A DNA stretch of 17,761 bases from UBA2253 sp964646985 (lineage in GTDB: Bacteria; Bacillota_I; Bacilli_A; ML615J-28; CAG-698). Where the stretch lies: positions 1 through 17,761 of the forward strand of contig CAZYFI010000022.1 in the NCBI GenBank assembly GCA_964646985.1, written 5' to 3'. The first letter of the stretch is position 1, and the number at the start of each line of letters is the position of its first letter. Below the pieces are notes generated by a model. That model had not been told where the DNA came from and made no database searches. It saw nothing but the letters and a program-made list of their open reading frames with translations. This document shows, piece by piece, positions 1-7,600 of the stretch. Position numbers and translations under genes: made by a program.

Positions 1-1
1 T

Positions 2-10
2 ATTATATCA
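2..10 (-). promoter_or_regulatory. Possible extended -10 promoter for a leftward gene outside the window
   Basis: Read on the minus strand this is TGATATAAT, a perfect extended -10 element, lying just past the ispF terminator. No convincing -35 box is seen upstream of it. It would drive a leftward gene beyond the left edge, which cannot be verified here. Confidence 0.35.
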
Positions 11-41
11 CAAAAAAAAGAACAAATGGCGTAAAATGATT

Positions 42-69
42 ATAAAAAAAGACCCTCAAAAAAGAGTCT
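42..69 (-). terminator. Rho-independent terminator after ispF
   Basis: On the minus strand the arms AGACTCT and AGGGTCT form a 7-bp stem (one G-T pair) with a 6-base loop, followed by a run of seven T. It begins 4 bases after the ispF stop codon, so it ends the ispD-ispF transcript. Confidence 0.8.
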
Positions 70-72
70 TCA

Positions 73-552
73 TTATAAATGAACAATAAGCACAACGCAT
101 TCAGCGCAAACACCTTCTTTGCGTCCAACAAACCCAAGGCCTTCGCCTCTTGTTGCTTTCACATTGACTTGATCAGAAGAAGCACCAAGTAACATGGCAA
201 TGTTTTGCTTCATTTCTTCTTTATAATATTTTAAATTAGGTTCTTCTAAATAGATCGTGACATCGAGATTTCCCAAAGTATACCCTTGTTCATCCATCAT
301 TTGCTTTGCTTGTTTTACAAAATAATCAGAACCAATATTGGCATATTTGATGTCTGTATCAGAAAAATGCGTTCCCAAATCACCCAATCCCAAAGCTCCA
401 ATGATGGCTTCACTAACAACATGAAAAACAACATCAGCATCAGAATGACCGAGCAATCCCAATGGATAAGGTATGGTTACACCACCCAAAACGAGTAAGC
501 GACCTTCCACCAAACGATGGGTATCATGTGAATGACCAATTTTTATGTTCAT
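73..552 (-). CDS. ispF: 2-C-methyl-D-erythritol 2,4-cyclodiphosphate synthase
   Basis: IspF closes 4-diphosphocytidyl-methylerythritol 2-phosphate into methylerythritol 2,4-cyclodiphosphate, releasing CMP, in the cytosolic MEP pathway to isoprenoids. The 159 residues match the usual family length. The metal-binding DxH is Asp10/His12, and HSDAD at 36-40 followed by His44 supplies the third zinc ligand. GYTLGNLDVTI and the C-terminal NVKAT...LGF.GR segment are family hallmarks. In that last segment the usual TTTEK is TRGEG, keeping the Glu but losing two Thr near the phosphate-binding site. The ATG overlaps the ispD stop in an ATGA, and a strong AGGAGGG lies just upstream, so the two genes are translationally coupled. 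Function is clear; only the effect of the loop substitution is open. Confidence 0.95.
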   Translation of the reverse strand: MNIKIGHSHDTHRLVEGRLLVLGGVTIPYPLGLLGHSDADVVFHVVSEAIIGALGLGDLGTHFSDTDIKYANIGSDYFVKQAKQMMDEQGYTLGNLDVTIYLEEPNLKYYKEEMKQNIAMLLGASSDQVNVKATRGEGLGFVGRKEGVCAECVVLIVHL

Positions 553-1223
553 TTCATCCCTCCTTTTAAGTAAGATTCGATTACCAATATATCTTGCTTT
601 GTTGTGACTTTAAAATTTTCATAACTGCCTTCAACAATGGTAGGTTTGATATCGAAGTAACGCTCTAATAAAGCGACATCATCCGTTGCCACAAATGCAT
701 CTTCTTTTGCTTCCGCATAAGCATGCAAGTACATACTTCGATAAATAGCTTGTGGTGTTTGCATCGCCCACAAATTGCTTCGATTAAGCAGTGTTACCGT
801 TTGTTCTTTTTGTTCACGAATGGTGTCTGTGACCTTAACACCCAAAGCTGCTGCTTTGGCTTGTAACATGGCTTCTAAAATTTTTTGAATGTTGGTATTC
901 GATACCAAAACCCTTGCTCCATCATGAATCAATACCAATTCATTCGCACATGCTTTAACTCCAGCGGCTACACTATCTTGACGCACTTCACCACCAACAA
1001 CAATTGAGATACGATTGCTGTCATACTGAGAAACCAAGTTTGCGATAAGATGTTCTTGATCTTTGGCTGCCACAAGAACGATTTTTTCACATTCATCACA
1101 AGCTAAAAATGTTTCTAAAGGATATAAAAACAAAGCTTTTCCATTGACTAAATGCAACATTTTATTATAAGAAAGATGGGTTCTACTGCCACGTCCAGCA
1201 ATTAACAATACAACATCAAACAT
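549..1223 (-). CDS. ispD: 2-C-methyl-D-erythritol 4-phosphate cytidylyltransferase
   Basis: IspD joins CTP and methylerythritol 4-phosphate to give CDP-methylerythritol, the step before IspE in the MEP pathway. The 224-residue protein has the nucleotidyltransferase fold. The glycine-rich CTP loop lies at about residues 8-15 (IAGRGSR) and is followed by NK at 20-21. The middle has VGGEVRQDSV (about 76-85), LIHDGARV (about 98-105) and VTDTIR, all at the expected spacing. It departs slightly from consensus: IAG for AAG, and HDGARV for HDAARP. AAAGGAG stands upstream of the ATG. The only gap to the upstream gene is a 52-base spacer occupied by a terminator-like hairpin, so expression of ispDF probably depends on read-through or an unseen promoter. 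Confidence 0.93.
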   Translation of the reverse strand: MFDVVLLIAGRGSRTHLSYNKMLHLVNGKALFLYPLETFLACDECEKIVLVAAKDQEHLIANLVSQYDSNRISIVVGGEVRQDSVAAGVKACANELVLIHDGARVLVSNTNIQKILEAMLQAKAAALGVKVTDTIREQKEQTVTLLNRSNLWAMQTPQAIYRSMYLHAYAEAKEDAFVATDDVALLERYFDIKPTIVEGSYENFKVTTKQDILVIESYLKGGMK

Positions 1224-1235
1224 AGAAACTCCTTT

Positions 1236-1266
1236 AAAAAACAGGCCAATAAAACGTATCGGCCTG
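1236..1266 (-). terminator. Terminator-like hairpin 12 bases before ispD
   Basis: On the minus strand a 9-bp stem (CAGGCCGAT with ATTGGCCTG, one G-T pair) carries a 7-base loop and runs directly into six T. It starts 9 bases after the stop of the PAS/GGDEF-like gene, and the T run is followed at once by the ispD ribosome binding site. The shape is that of an intrinsic terminator. Its position also fits an attenuator or processing hairpin within a longer operon. Confidence 0.75.
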
Positions 1267-1275
1267 ATTTCATCA

Positions 1276-2844
1276 TTATTTTTTTAACAATTGATCAAGG
1301 AATTGATCACTTAAATCTATCTTTAAATCTTCTGGTTTTGTCTCAATAACCGTCTTTTTTGGATAATAGATACTATATCGCTTTTCATACTTTTCATCGG
1401 TTGCAAAGAACAAAGCATCAAATCCCGCTTTCACAATCGCTTCTGGTGTTCTTTCTTGCACATTATTGCTAGAAACAATACCAACAGAATTTTTTAACGC
1501 AAACTTCTTTTCATTGAAGTAAATTTCTAAACCCAACAATTCTGAAACATTGTTCTTCAAATCACGAAGAATTAAATCATAGTTTTCCATGCGATCAATA
1601 ATGATTCCATACTCCATTTTACTAATGCGGTATACTTTGATTTTTCCACTTAAACTAGATTCATTTAGTTTTGTGAAATACTTAAGAGAAACGAGTTCAC
1701 TCGCATCATTTCCTAGTAAATCCACAATTTTAGGTAAGTCATTCAAAGATAAAAATGCCAAAGCAAAATCACGATTTTGGTCAATAAAGCCGTTTACATC
1801 GCTTAATAGTTCCGGATATCCTTTGAAGTTCATTTTTACTTTTGTGAAATCAGAACGATGTAAAACCAAATAACGTTGATCCCCAACGATGGAGATGCTT
1901 TCTTCAAACCATTCTTGGCCATTGATGGTTAACAAACGATACTGGATTTTTCCATTGCCTTCTGTTGTTGGGCGTTTGTTTAAAGCACTTAAATCTTCGT
2001 TTACAATCATTTTTTCAAATGCTTGGAGCGATAATTCACTATCCTTCGCATTTAGTATTCTAACCATTTGTGAAGACAAGATATATTTATTCTTCTCTTG
2101 GTCGAAATGAGCGACTGGTTCATCCAATAAATCAAAAAATACTTTTAAGCGTTTTTTATAATCAACATGAACAGTATCTTTAAATACTTCAGAAAGCGTT
2201 AGTTTTTGATTGATTAATACAAACCCAATTGTTTTGTCTTTTGCTGTTATGATTTTCTTTTCTAAGTTTAACAATACTTCTTGATTGTTAATTAACTCAA
2301 GTTTCACTTGATAAACAGCTTCAGGAGCCGTTTTTAAAAAAGCAAGCCATTTTTTATACGTCATCTCTTCGTCGTTACATACTAAGTTTTTCACGGTTTC
2401 AAACCAATCATCTTTGCGGTTTGATAATTCTGAAAAGATGGCATAAAAATCATCAGTCAATTTTACAATCTTTCCTTTTTTGTTTAAATAACCATAGATG
2501 TTTGTTTCTACATTCGAAGGCATCGCTTCAATCAATGCAATTCTTAGGTTAAATTGCGAAACACTAACTAAGAATTCAATGAAAGTCACAATCAAAGCCA
2601 ATAAAATAAGTGCAGATAAAAAGAACACATAAGGATAACCTAATAGCGTAAATGTCGTTGGTACCAATGCTAGAACATCAACAACAAATCCGCCGATGGC
2701 TAAGAAGGTGAATATCAAACTCATCCAAGGAGCCTTTTGCTTTTTGGAAACTGATCCAATTAAAAAAACGACAATCAACAATAAAGCAGGAATTAGTAAA
2801 GTTAATTTGTTGTTCGTGATAAATGTTATGATTTTAGTCAACAT
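1276..2844 (-). CDS. Membrane PAS-PAS-degenerate GGDEF sensor-like protein
   Basis: No named gene is recognised. The 522 residues begin with three likely membrane helices (about 12-31, 41-61, 71-95). Two PAS-like segments follow, about 115-215 and 236-335; the second ends in a PAC-like LVLHRSDFTKVK. Residues 341-495 follow the GGDEF fold order (GYPELL start, AFLSLNDL strand, YRISKMEYGIII, final FDALFFA...YEKRY). The catalytic GGDEF is replaced by SKMEY at 409-413, and no RxxD inhibitory site is evident, so cyclase activity is unlikely. The order resembles the front of the c-di-AMP phosphodiesterase GdpP (membrane-PAS-degenerate GGDEF-DHH), but there is no DHH/DHHA1 part. The start codon overlaps the mgsA stop by 7 bases and follows GGAGGG, so the two are coupled. 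The fold reading is by eye and family knowledge; the role is unknown. Confidence 0.7.
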   Translation of the reverse strand: MLTKIITFITNNKLTLLIPALLLIVVFLIGSVSKKQKAPWMSLIFTFLAIGGFVVDVLALVPTTFTLLGYPYVFFLSALILLALIVTFIEFLVSVSQFNLRIALIEAMPSNVETNIYGYLNKKGKIVKLTDDFYAIFSELSNRKDDWFETVKNLVCNDEEMTYKKWLAFLKTAPEAVYQVKLELINNQEVLLNLEKKIITAKDKTIGFVLINQKLTLSEVFKDTVHVDYKKRLKVFFDLLDEPVAHFDQEKNKYILSSQMVRILNAKDSELSLQAFEKMIVNEDLSALNKRPTTEGNGKIQYRLLTINGQEWFEESISIVGDQRYLVLHRSDFTKVKMNFKGYPELLSDVNGFIDQNRDFALAFLSLNDLPKIVDLLGNDASELVSLKYFTKLNESSLSGKIKVYRISKMEYGIIIDRMENYDLILRDLKNNVSELLGLEIYFNEKKFALKNSVGIVSSNNVQERTPEAIVKAGFDALFFATDEKYEKRYSIYYPKKTVIETKPEDLKIDLSDQFLDQLLKK

Positions 2845-3209
2845 AACGATCCCTCCGATCTTATCATCATAGTTGCAGTATTACGATTCGTTGCTAGGGG
2901 TATTTCATAAACATCGCACAATCTTAACAGGGCCGAAATATCTGGCTCATGTGGTTGTGCGGTAAGTGGGTCGCGAAAGAAAAACACCAAATCAATTTCC
3001 CCCTTCGCAACTTGGGCACCTATTTCTTGGTCACCTCCAAGAGGACCAGATTTATAACAATGAACAGGCAATCCCGTCTTCTCAATAATGAGTTTTCCTG
3101 TTGTACCTGTTGCAAATAACATATGTTGTACAAGAAAGTTTTTGTTGTCTAATGCAAATTGAATCATCTCTGGTTTCTTTTTGTCGTGGGCAATTAAAGC
3201 AATTCTCAT
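2838..3209 (-). CDS. mgsA: Methylglyoxal synthase
   Basis: MgsA removes phosphate from dihydroxyacetone phosphate to give methylglyoxal, a cytosolic overflow route that recovers phosphate from glycolysis. The residues known to act in the family are present: His8 and Asp9 in IALIAHDKKK, the ATGTTG phosphate loop at 33-38, SGPLGGDQ with catalytic Asp60, and FFRDPLTAQPHEPD carrying Asp80, His87 and Asp90. The 123-residue length is short: the sequence stops about 14 residues before the end of Bacillus homologues, after an intact core. It is the first gene of a unit with its own promoter and is translationally coupled to the PAS/GGDEF-like gene. Why these two are paired is not evident. Confidence 0.95.
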   Translation of the reverse strand: MRIALIAHDKKKPEMIQFALDNKNFLVQHMLFATGTTGKLIIEKTGLPVHCYKSGPLGGDQEIGAQVAKGEIDLVFFFRDPLTAQPHEPDISALLRLCDVYEIPLATNRNTATMMIRSEGSLC

Positions 3210-3229
3210 TCTTTCACTTCCTTTGACTT

Positions 3230-3259
3230 ATTATAACATAAATCGAAAATAAATGACAA
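3230..3259 (-). promoter_or_regulatory. Promoter for mgsA and the downstream PAS/GGDEF-like gene
   Basis: On the minus strand TTGTCA (3254-3259) is followed after 18 bases by TATAAT (3230-3235), and the -10 is extended by TGT (TGTTATAAT). It lies about 20 bases from the mgsA start, between the cdaA terminator and mgsA, and has an AAAGGAAGTG ribosome site downstream. Confidence 0.8.
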
Positions 3260-3273
3260 TAAAAAATCAAAAT

Positions 3274-3297
3274 GAAAAAGGCTGGAAAATCAGCCTT
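3274..3297 (-). terminator. Rho-independent terminator after cdaA
   Basis: On the minus strand AAGGCTG and CAGCCTT form a 7-bp perfect stem with a 6-base loop, followed by a T-rich tail. It begins 4 bases after the cdaA stop and ends the helicase-ankyrin-cdaA unit before the mgsA promoter. Confidence 0.82.
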
Positions 3298-3301
3298 ACT
3301 T

Positions 3302-4108
3302 TTATTTGCTAACCAAATAGCGATCTAGCATTTCTTCTAATCTTTCGATTGTCAACTGTAAATTAATCACACCATCTAAGGTTACAGAAATATTTCCTGT
3401 TTCTTCGGAAACAACAACGGTCAAGGCATCACTGCGTTCGCTAATTCCAATGGCAGCACGATGCCTGGTTCCTAAAAACTTAGGAACATTGTATTTGTCA
3501 GTAGAAGGAAAATATGCTCCCGCACACATAATGCGATTTTTTCGGATGATGACAGCGCCATCATGGCAAGCAGTCCCCGGGGTAAAAATCGTCGTCAATA
3601 ATTCTTGTGTGATGGAAGATTTGATATCAATTGCCTTATCAATGTAACTATTTAAACTATCTTCCCGTTCAATGGTAATCAAAGCCCCAATTTTTCGTTG
3701 TGACAAAAAGTCAGCTGTCGAACACAAAATATTGATGATTTCTTTTTTCTCTTGTTTAGAAGAATAGACCGTATTGACTTTAGATGCAGAAAACATGTTT
3801 TCCAAAGTATACTTAATATCTTGATTATAAACAATGATAAATAAACCAAAAATCCAGAAGATAAAGTATCGAAATGCCTGCAAAAAAATCGTCAATTGAA
3901 ATACGTGAGCACCTAAGTATAAAATACCTACCAAAAATGCTCCCAATAAAAGCCTCATCACATGGGCTCGCATTTTAAACACTTTATATAGAAATATCAA
4001 AAGTCCTATCACCAATAAAACATCAATTCCCAAACGAACAAAACCAATAATAGAGTAATTATCGGTATAATCAGAAATCAATTTTAAAAAATCATCAAAT
4101 GTCATCAT
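3302..4108 (-). CDS. cdaA: Membrane diadenylate cyclase (c-di-AMP synthase)
   Basis: CdaA condenses two ATP into c-di-AMP, the second messenger that controls potassium and osmolyte balance and cell-wall homeostasis in Gram-positive bacteria. Three membrane helices lie at about 22-41, 49-68 and 72-94, followed by a DAC domain from about 108. The catalytic motifs are intact: DGA at 183-185 (in CHDGAVIIRK) and RHR at 215-217 (in LGTRHRAAIGISE), then the SEETG motif. The 268-residue length is typical. The start overlaps the ankyrin gene stop in an ATGA, with AGGTGA upstream; a second ATG one codon later is equally possible. The usual neighbours cdaR (YbbR regulator) and glmM are absent. Here cdaA is instead the last gene after a large ATPase and an ankyrin protein, then a terminator. 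Confidence 0.95.
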   Translation of the reverse strand: MMTFDDFLKLISDYTDNYSIIGFVRLGIDVLLVIGLLIFLYKVFKMRAHVMRLLLGAFLVGILYLGAHVFQLTIFLQAFRYFIFWIFGLFIIVYNQDIKYTLENMFSASKVNTVYSSKQEKKEIINILCSTADFLSQRKIGALITIEREDSLNSYIDKAIDIKSSITQELLTTIFTPGTACHDGAVIIRKNRIMCAGAYFPSTDKYNVPKFLGTRHRAAIGISERSDALTVVVSEETGNISVTLDGVINLQLTIERLEEMLDRYLVSK

Positions 4109-4680
4109 TGTCTTTCACCTGCTTTTTCAAAAATCATTAATATTTTTCTTTGTCTTTCATCATCTACTTCTTGCTTAGTCAGTAAGAAGCGAAGCATTTT
4201 CACATCATTTTCTTCAATTGCATAATCGATGGGATAATTATGCAATTCATCTTGAATCATGAGCTCTGCTTTGTGTTCCAGTAAACATTTGGTAGCTTCA
4301 AGATTCCCGTTGATGACAGCCAAATGCAATGGTGATTGTTCTTGCTCGGCTGCCAAATTAATGTCACAACCAAAGGCAATTAAACAATCTATAAAACGAA
4401 GTTTATTTTCCAATATGGCAAGATGTATGGGAGCATTGCCTTGTTCATCAGCCAAATTAGGGTTGATGCCAAAGCTTAAAAACAAATTCATCAAGCGTAG
4501 ATTATTGAGTTTTAGCGCCAAATGAAGCAATGTTTTGCCACCAAACCCTTGGGCGTTTAAATCAAATCCATCTGTTTGAAGTTTCCCCATCATGTTTTTG
4601 ATATACAAATAGCGATGAGGATCTTGTTTGATGCAACGGAATAAATCCTTAAATCGTTTTTTATCGCCACGCTTATTCAT
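4105..4680 (-). CDS. Small ankyrin-repeat protein
   Basis: The 191-residue protein carries four ankyrin repeats, at about 46-78, 79-111, 112-144 and 145-170. Three have the recognisable xxPLHLA helix start (TLLHLAL, APIHLAI, SPLHLAV) and the last is weaker (YPIDYAI). The first 45 residues are basic and helical. There is no signal peptide, so it is probably cytosolic, and ankyrin repeats imply a protein-binding scaffold. I chose the ATG at 4678-4680 because GAGGTG stands just upstream and it overlaps the helicase stop by only 8 bases. An upstream ATG at 4746 would add 22 hydrophobic residues but overlap the helicase by 74 bases. Its stop overlaps cdaA in ATGA, so it sits between ATPase and cyclase as a possible linker of the two. 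That role is inference. Confidence 0.85.
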   Translation of the reverse strand: MNKRGDKKRFKDLFRCIKQDPHRYLYIKNMMGKLQTDGFDLNAQGFGGKTLLHLALKLNNLRLMNLFLSFGINPNLADEQGNAPIHLAILENKLRFIDCLIAFGCDINLAAEQEQSPLHLAVINGNLEATKCLLEHKAELMIQDELHNYPIDYAIEENDVKMLRFLLTKQEVDDERQRKILMIFEKAGERQ

Positions 4681-7600
4681 TTTGCACCTCAGCAATAATG
4701 CGATTAACGGTATCATCAAACGCAGCCAAAAGCTCCATAATTCCAACTAAAATAATCGGAAATCCTTGTTCTTTGTTTAATAAATATGTTGTTCGATATT
4801 GTTCTAGAATGTCCATTGTAAAATTACTATTTGACCAAACAAGTAAAATACCTACAAGAAAATCACCTTTTTGAATCAACAACTGGATATCATTGTTAGA
4901 GCTAAATACATTTATTTTATGTTCAGTCAGTTTTTGTGCCAACTGTTGTAATAATAAAGTAGAATATTGGTTGAAGAAAATTTGATTGTTGTTGATGATT
5001 TTATTTAATTCCACAACAAATCGAAATCCTGTTCCTCGTTTCAAATAATCATTGCTATCAAAAACAACAAGTCGGCGTTTGCATAACAACAAATTGTCAA
5101 TCAAGTTGACAACAATATTTTCATTATCTAACTTGTAATAATCTTCAAGCATAAGAATATTATAATCTGCATCATGCATATAACTTAATCGCAAGTCAAC
5201 CACGTTGATTTGTCTTTTCAACAATAGTACAATTTGCTCAACATGATAACCCATTTTGAGCAAACCCTCGGCTATTTCATCATACAATCGTTTTTGTTTG
5301 TCAATCGACTGAACAAATAGATTGATGGACACTTCGCTGTTTTCTTTTATGAGCATCACGATATAGGATATCAGTTTTGAAGTTATAATTTCTAATCCAT
5401 CATTATCGTTAATCGTTGTGTTAATTCTTCCTCTCAAATTATGAAGATTATTAAGCAACCGTTTAGGCGTCTGGGAAAAACGATAATTAAGAAAAATCGT
5501 CGTCGCAAAAGAAAGACGAGACATTAAATTGTTAGCAACAATGCTTAGTAATTGCATTTCTCCGGCAACAATGACTTGTTTTCCTTCGATTGCTAAATAA
5601 TATTCGTTGGCATTCAACAAATGTGCATCATCAATAATGACAAGATCAAAAGCCTCTACTTTAAGGAAATTGTTTAACACTTGGGTTGGTGCTAATACCA
5701 AACGCTTGTAGTATTTCGTTTTCTTCAGATAACCTTGATAATCTAAATTCTTGATATTAGAAGAATAATAATGTTGGCTTGTGATTTTCTTGAGATTTCT
5801 TGCAAGCACTTCTTTGTTTCTTTTAATAATCATGTTTTCTTGATTCATTGACAAATCAAGACAAGCGATAAGTGACTTAAAGTTCTGCAAATAACTATGC
5901 TTTTCTAAAAAATAGTTTTTCAGCGCAGTGAAATAAGTATACTTAAAATCGACAACCAAATTATGAGAATCTTCACAATGGATGACATAATCAATTAATT
6001 TATCGAGTCGATACTTTCCTATAATTTGTAAGTTGTCAGTAATGATTAAATAGTTGATTAGTTCATCTTTGGATTTCAACAACACACTCATCCGTTTGAT
6101 GTTGTTTTCAAACGTATCATAGTAATACTTAGAGACATCATCGCGAAATATTTTAAAGTAAACCGTAAATATCTCACTAATCTCATTGCTGATATCACTA
6201 CAACGACTTAAGTGCCCACTAATTTTTTCATTCACATCAACGTCTAAGCTCGCTATCATAGCTTCTGGGGTGGCAAAGCATTCTAAATAAGATTCAAATG
6301 CTTGTAAAACACGCGATATTGCTGATAAGTTTGATTTTTCATTTTGATAGAAATCTTGGAATAACGAACGATTCAAAGAATGCTTTTTTAAATAAGTTTG
6401 CAATTCATTTATTTTGTCTATGTGTCTATTTAAAGCATAGAACTCTTCTGCATGAATATATTTCTCTGTCGTACTTCTTGTGGCTTCAAACAAACGGTCA
6501 TTAGATGCATAAGCCTTAGTTAGATAATTATTGATGGTATGAATATCATCAAGGATATTGATTAAAGTTGACTTCTTTTCGCCAAAAGGATAACCATATA
6601 ACTCGTTATAGTAAGTCAATAAATCGTTATAAGAATGATGGAACAAATCCAACATCTTGAGCTGATTGCGCATTTCCCGATAATCAGATTTCACAACACC
6701 TATAAACAAATCTAAAAAGTGTTTGATTTGTTCTTTATGCTTCGATTGTTCGATTGATTCGATATATGCAGACAATGCTTCAAAGTCATCAATCACTTGG
6801 CTATTAGCTGGGAATCCTGAAGTTTGCATAAACAGTTCTTGCAATTCCAAAACTTGTTTTTTCAATGCATAAAACTCATCTAAACGATTGATAACCTCAA
6901 GAAATTCTTCAGGATGTTTTTTCTCATATTGTTTGATCCACCTAATTTCTCGCTTTTTTAATGTATGGTCATCGTTTTGATAACGATACATCACCTGCAT
7001 TGTTTCATCTAAATCATTGGCATATAATTGATAATGCTTAAACAAAGAAATTTGTGCTTGTAATTCGTTGATTTTGTTTAAATGCGTTGTAAGAAAGTCT
7101 AAAGTTGGTGTAAACTTTCTAGAATAAATCGCGTTTAATAATTTTCCATTGATTTGGTGATTTTGTAAAAATTCATTTAAAGAAGAAAGTTCAAAAATAA
7201 TCTCATCTTCTAAAGCAAACTCCCAATTCATAATCTTTTTTACTTTTTCAACAGATTTTTTCAAGACATCTTCTTGCATCAAACACTTGTTAACCAAAAC
7301 AATTAAATCCATACGCTTGGAAAAAATCAAATTAATGGAATCAAGATCTGCTTCAGTAAAGTAGTGACCTTCCATATTCTCTATTTCTTGTTTGATAGAA
7401 ACGTGATCCAATTGCTCATATTTGTAAACTAAAAATTTTTCCATTTCTTGCAATTGATAAATTTCTTCTTTTAATTGCTTGTAAGAAACTTTGGCTTGTT
7501 GGAACGTTTGGTAGGTTGGTTCCTTCCAGGATTCTGGCACTTCCCGAACATTGAGATGATTAAAACTATGCATCATGTTTTTTAAAAAGGCATAATTTGT

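Noticed and set aside
4681..4746. Longer ankyrin gene beginning at an ATG at 4746
   Set aside because: It overlaps the helicase gene by 74 bases, adds a hydrophobic stretch that does not suit an ankyrin protein, and a good GAGGTG ribosome site serves the ATG at 4680 instead.
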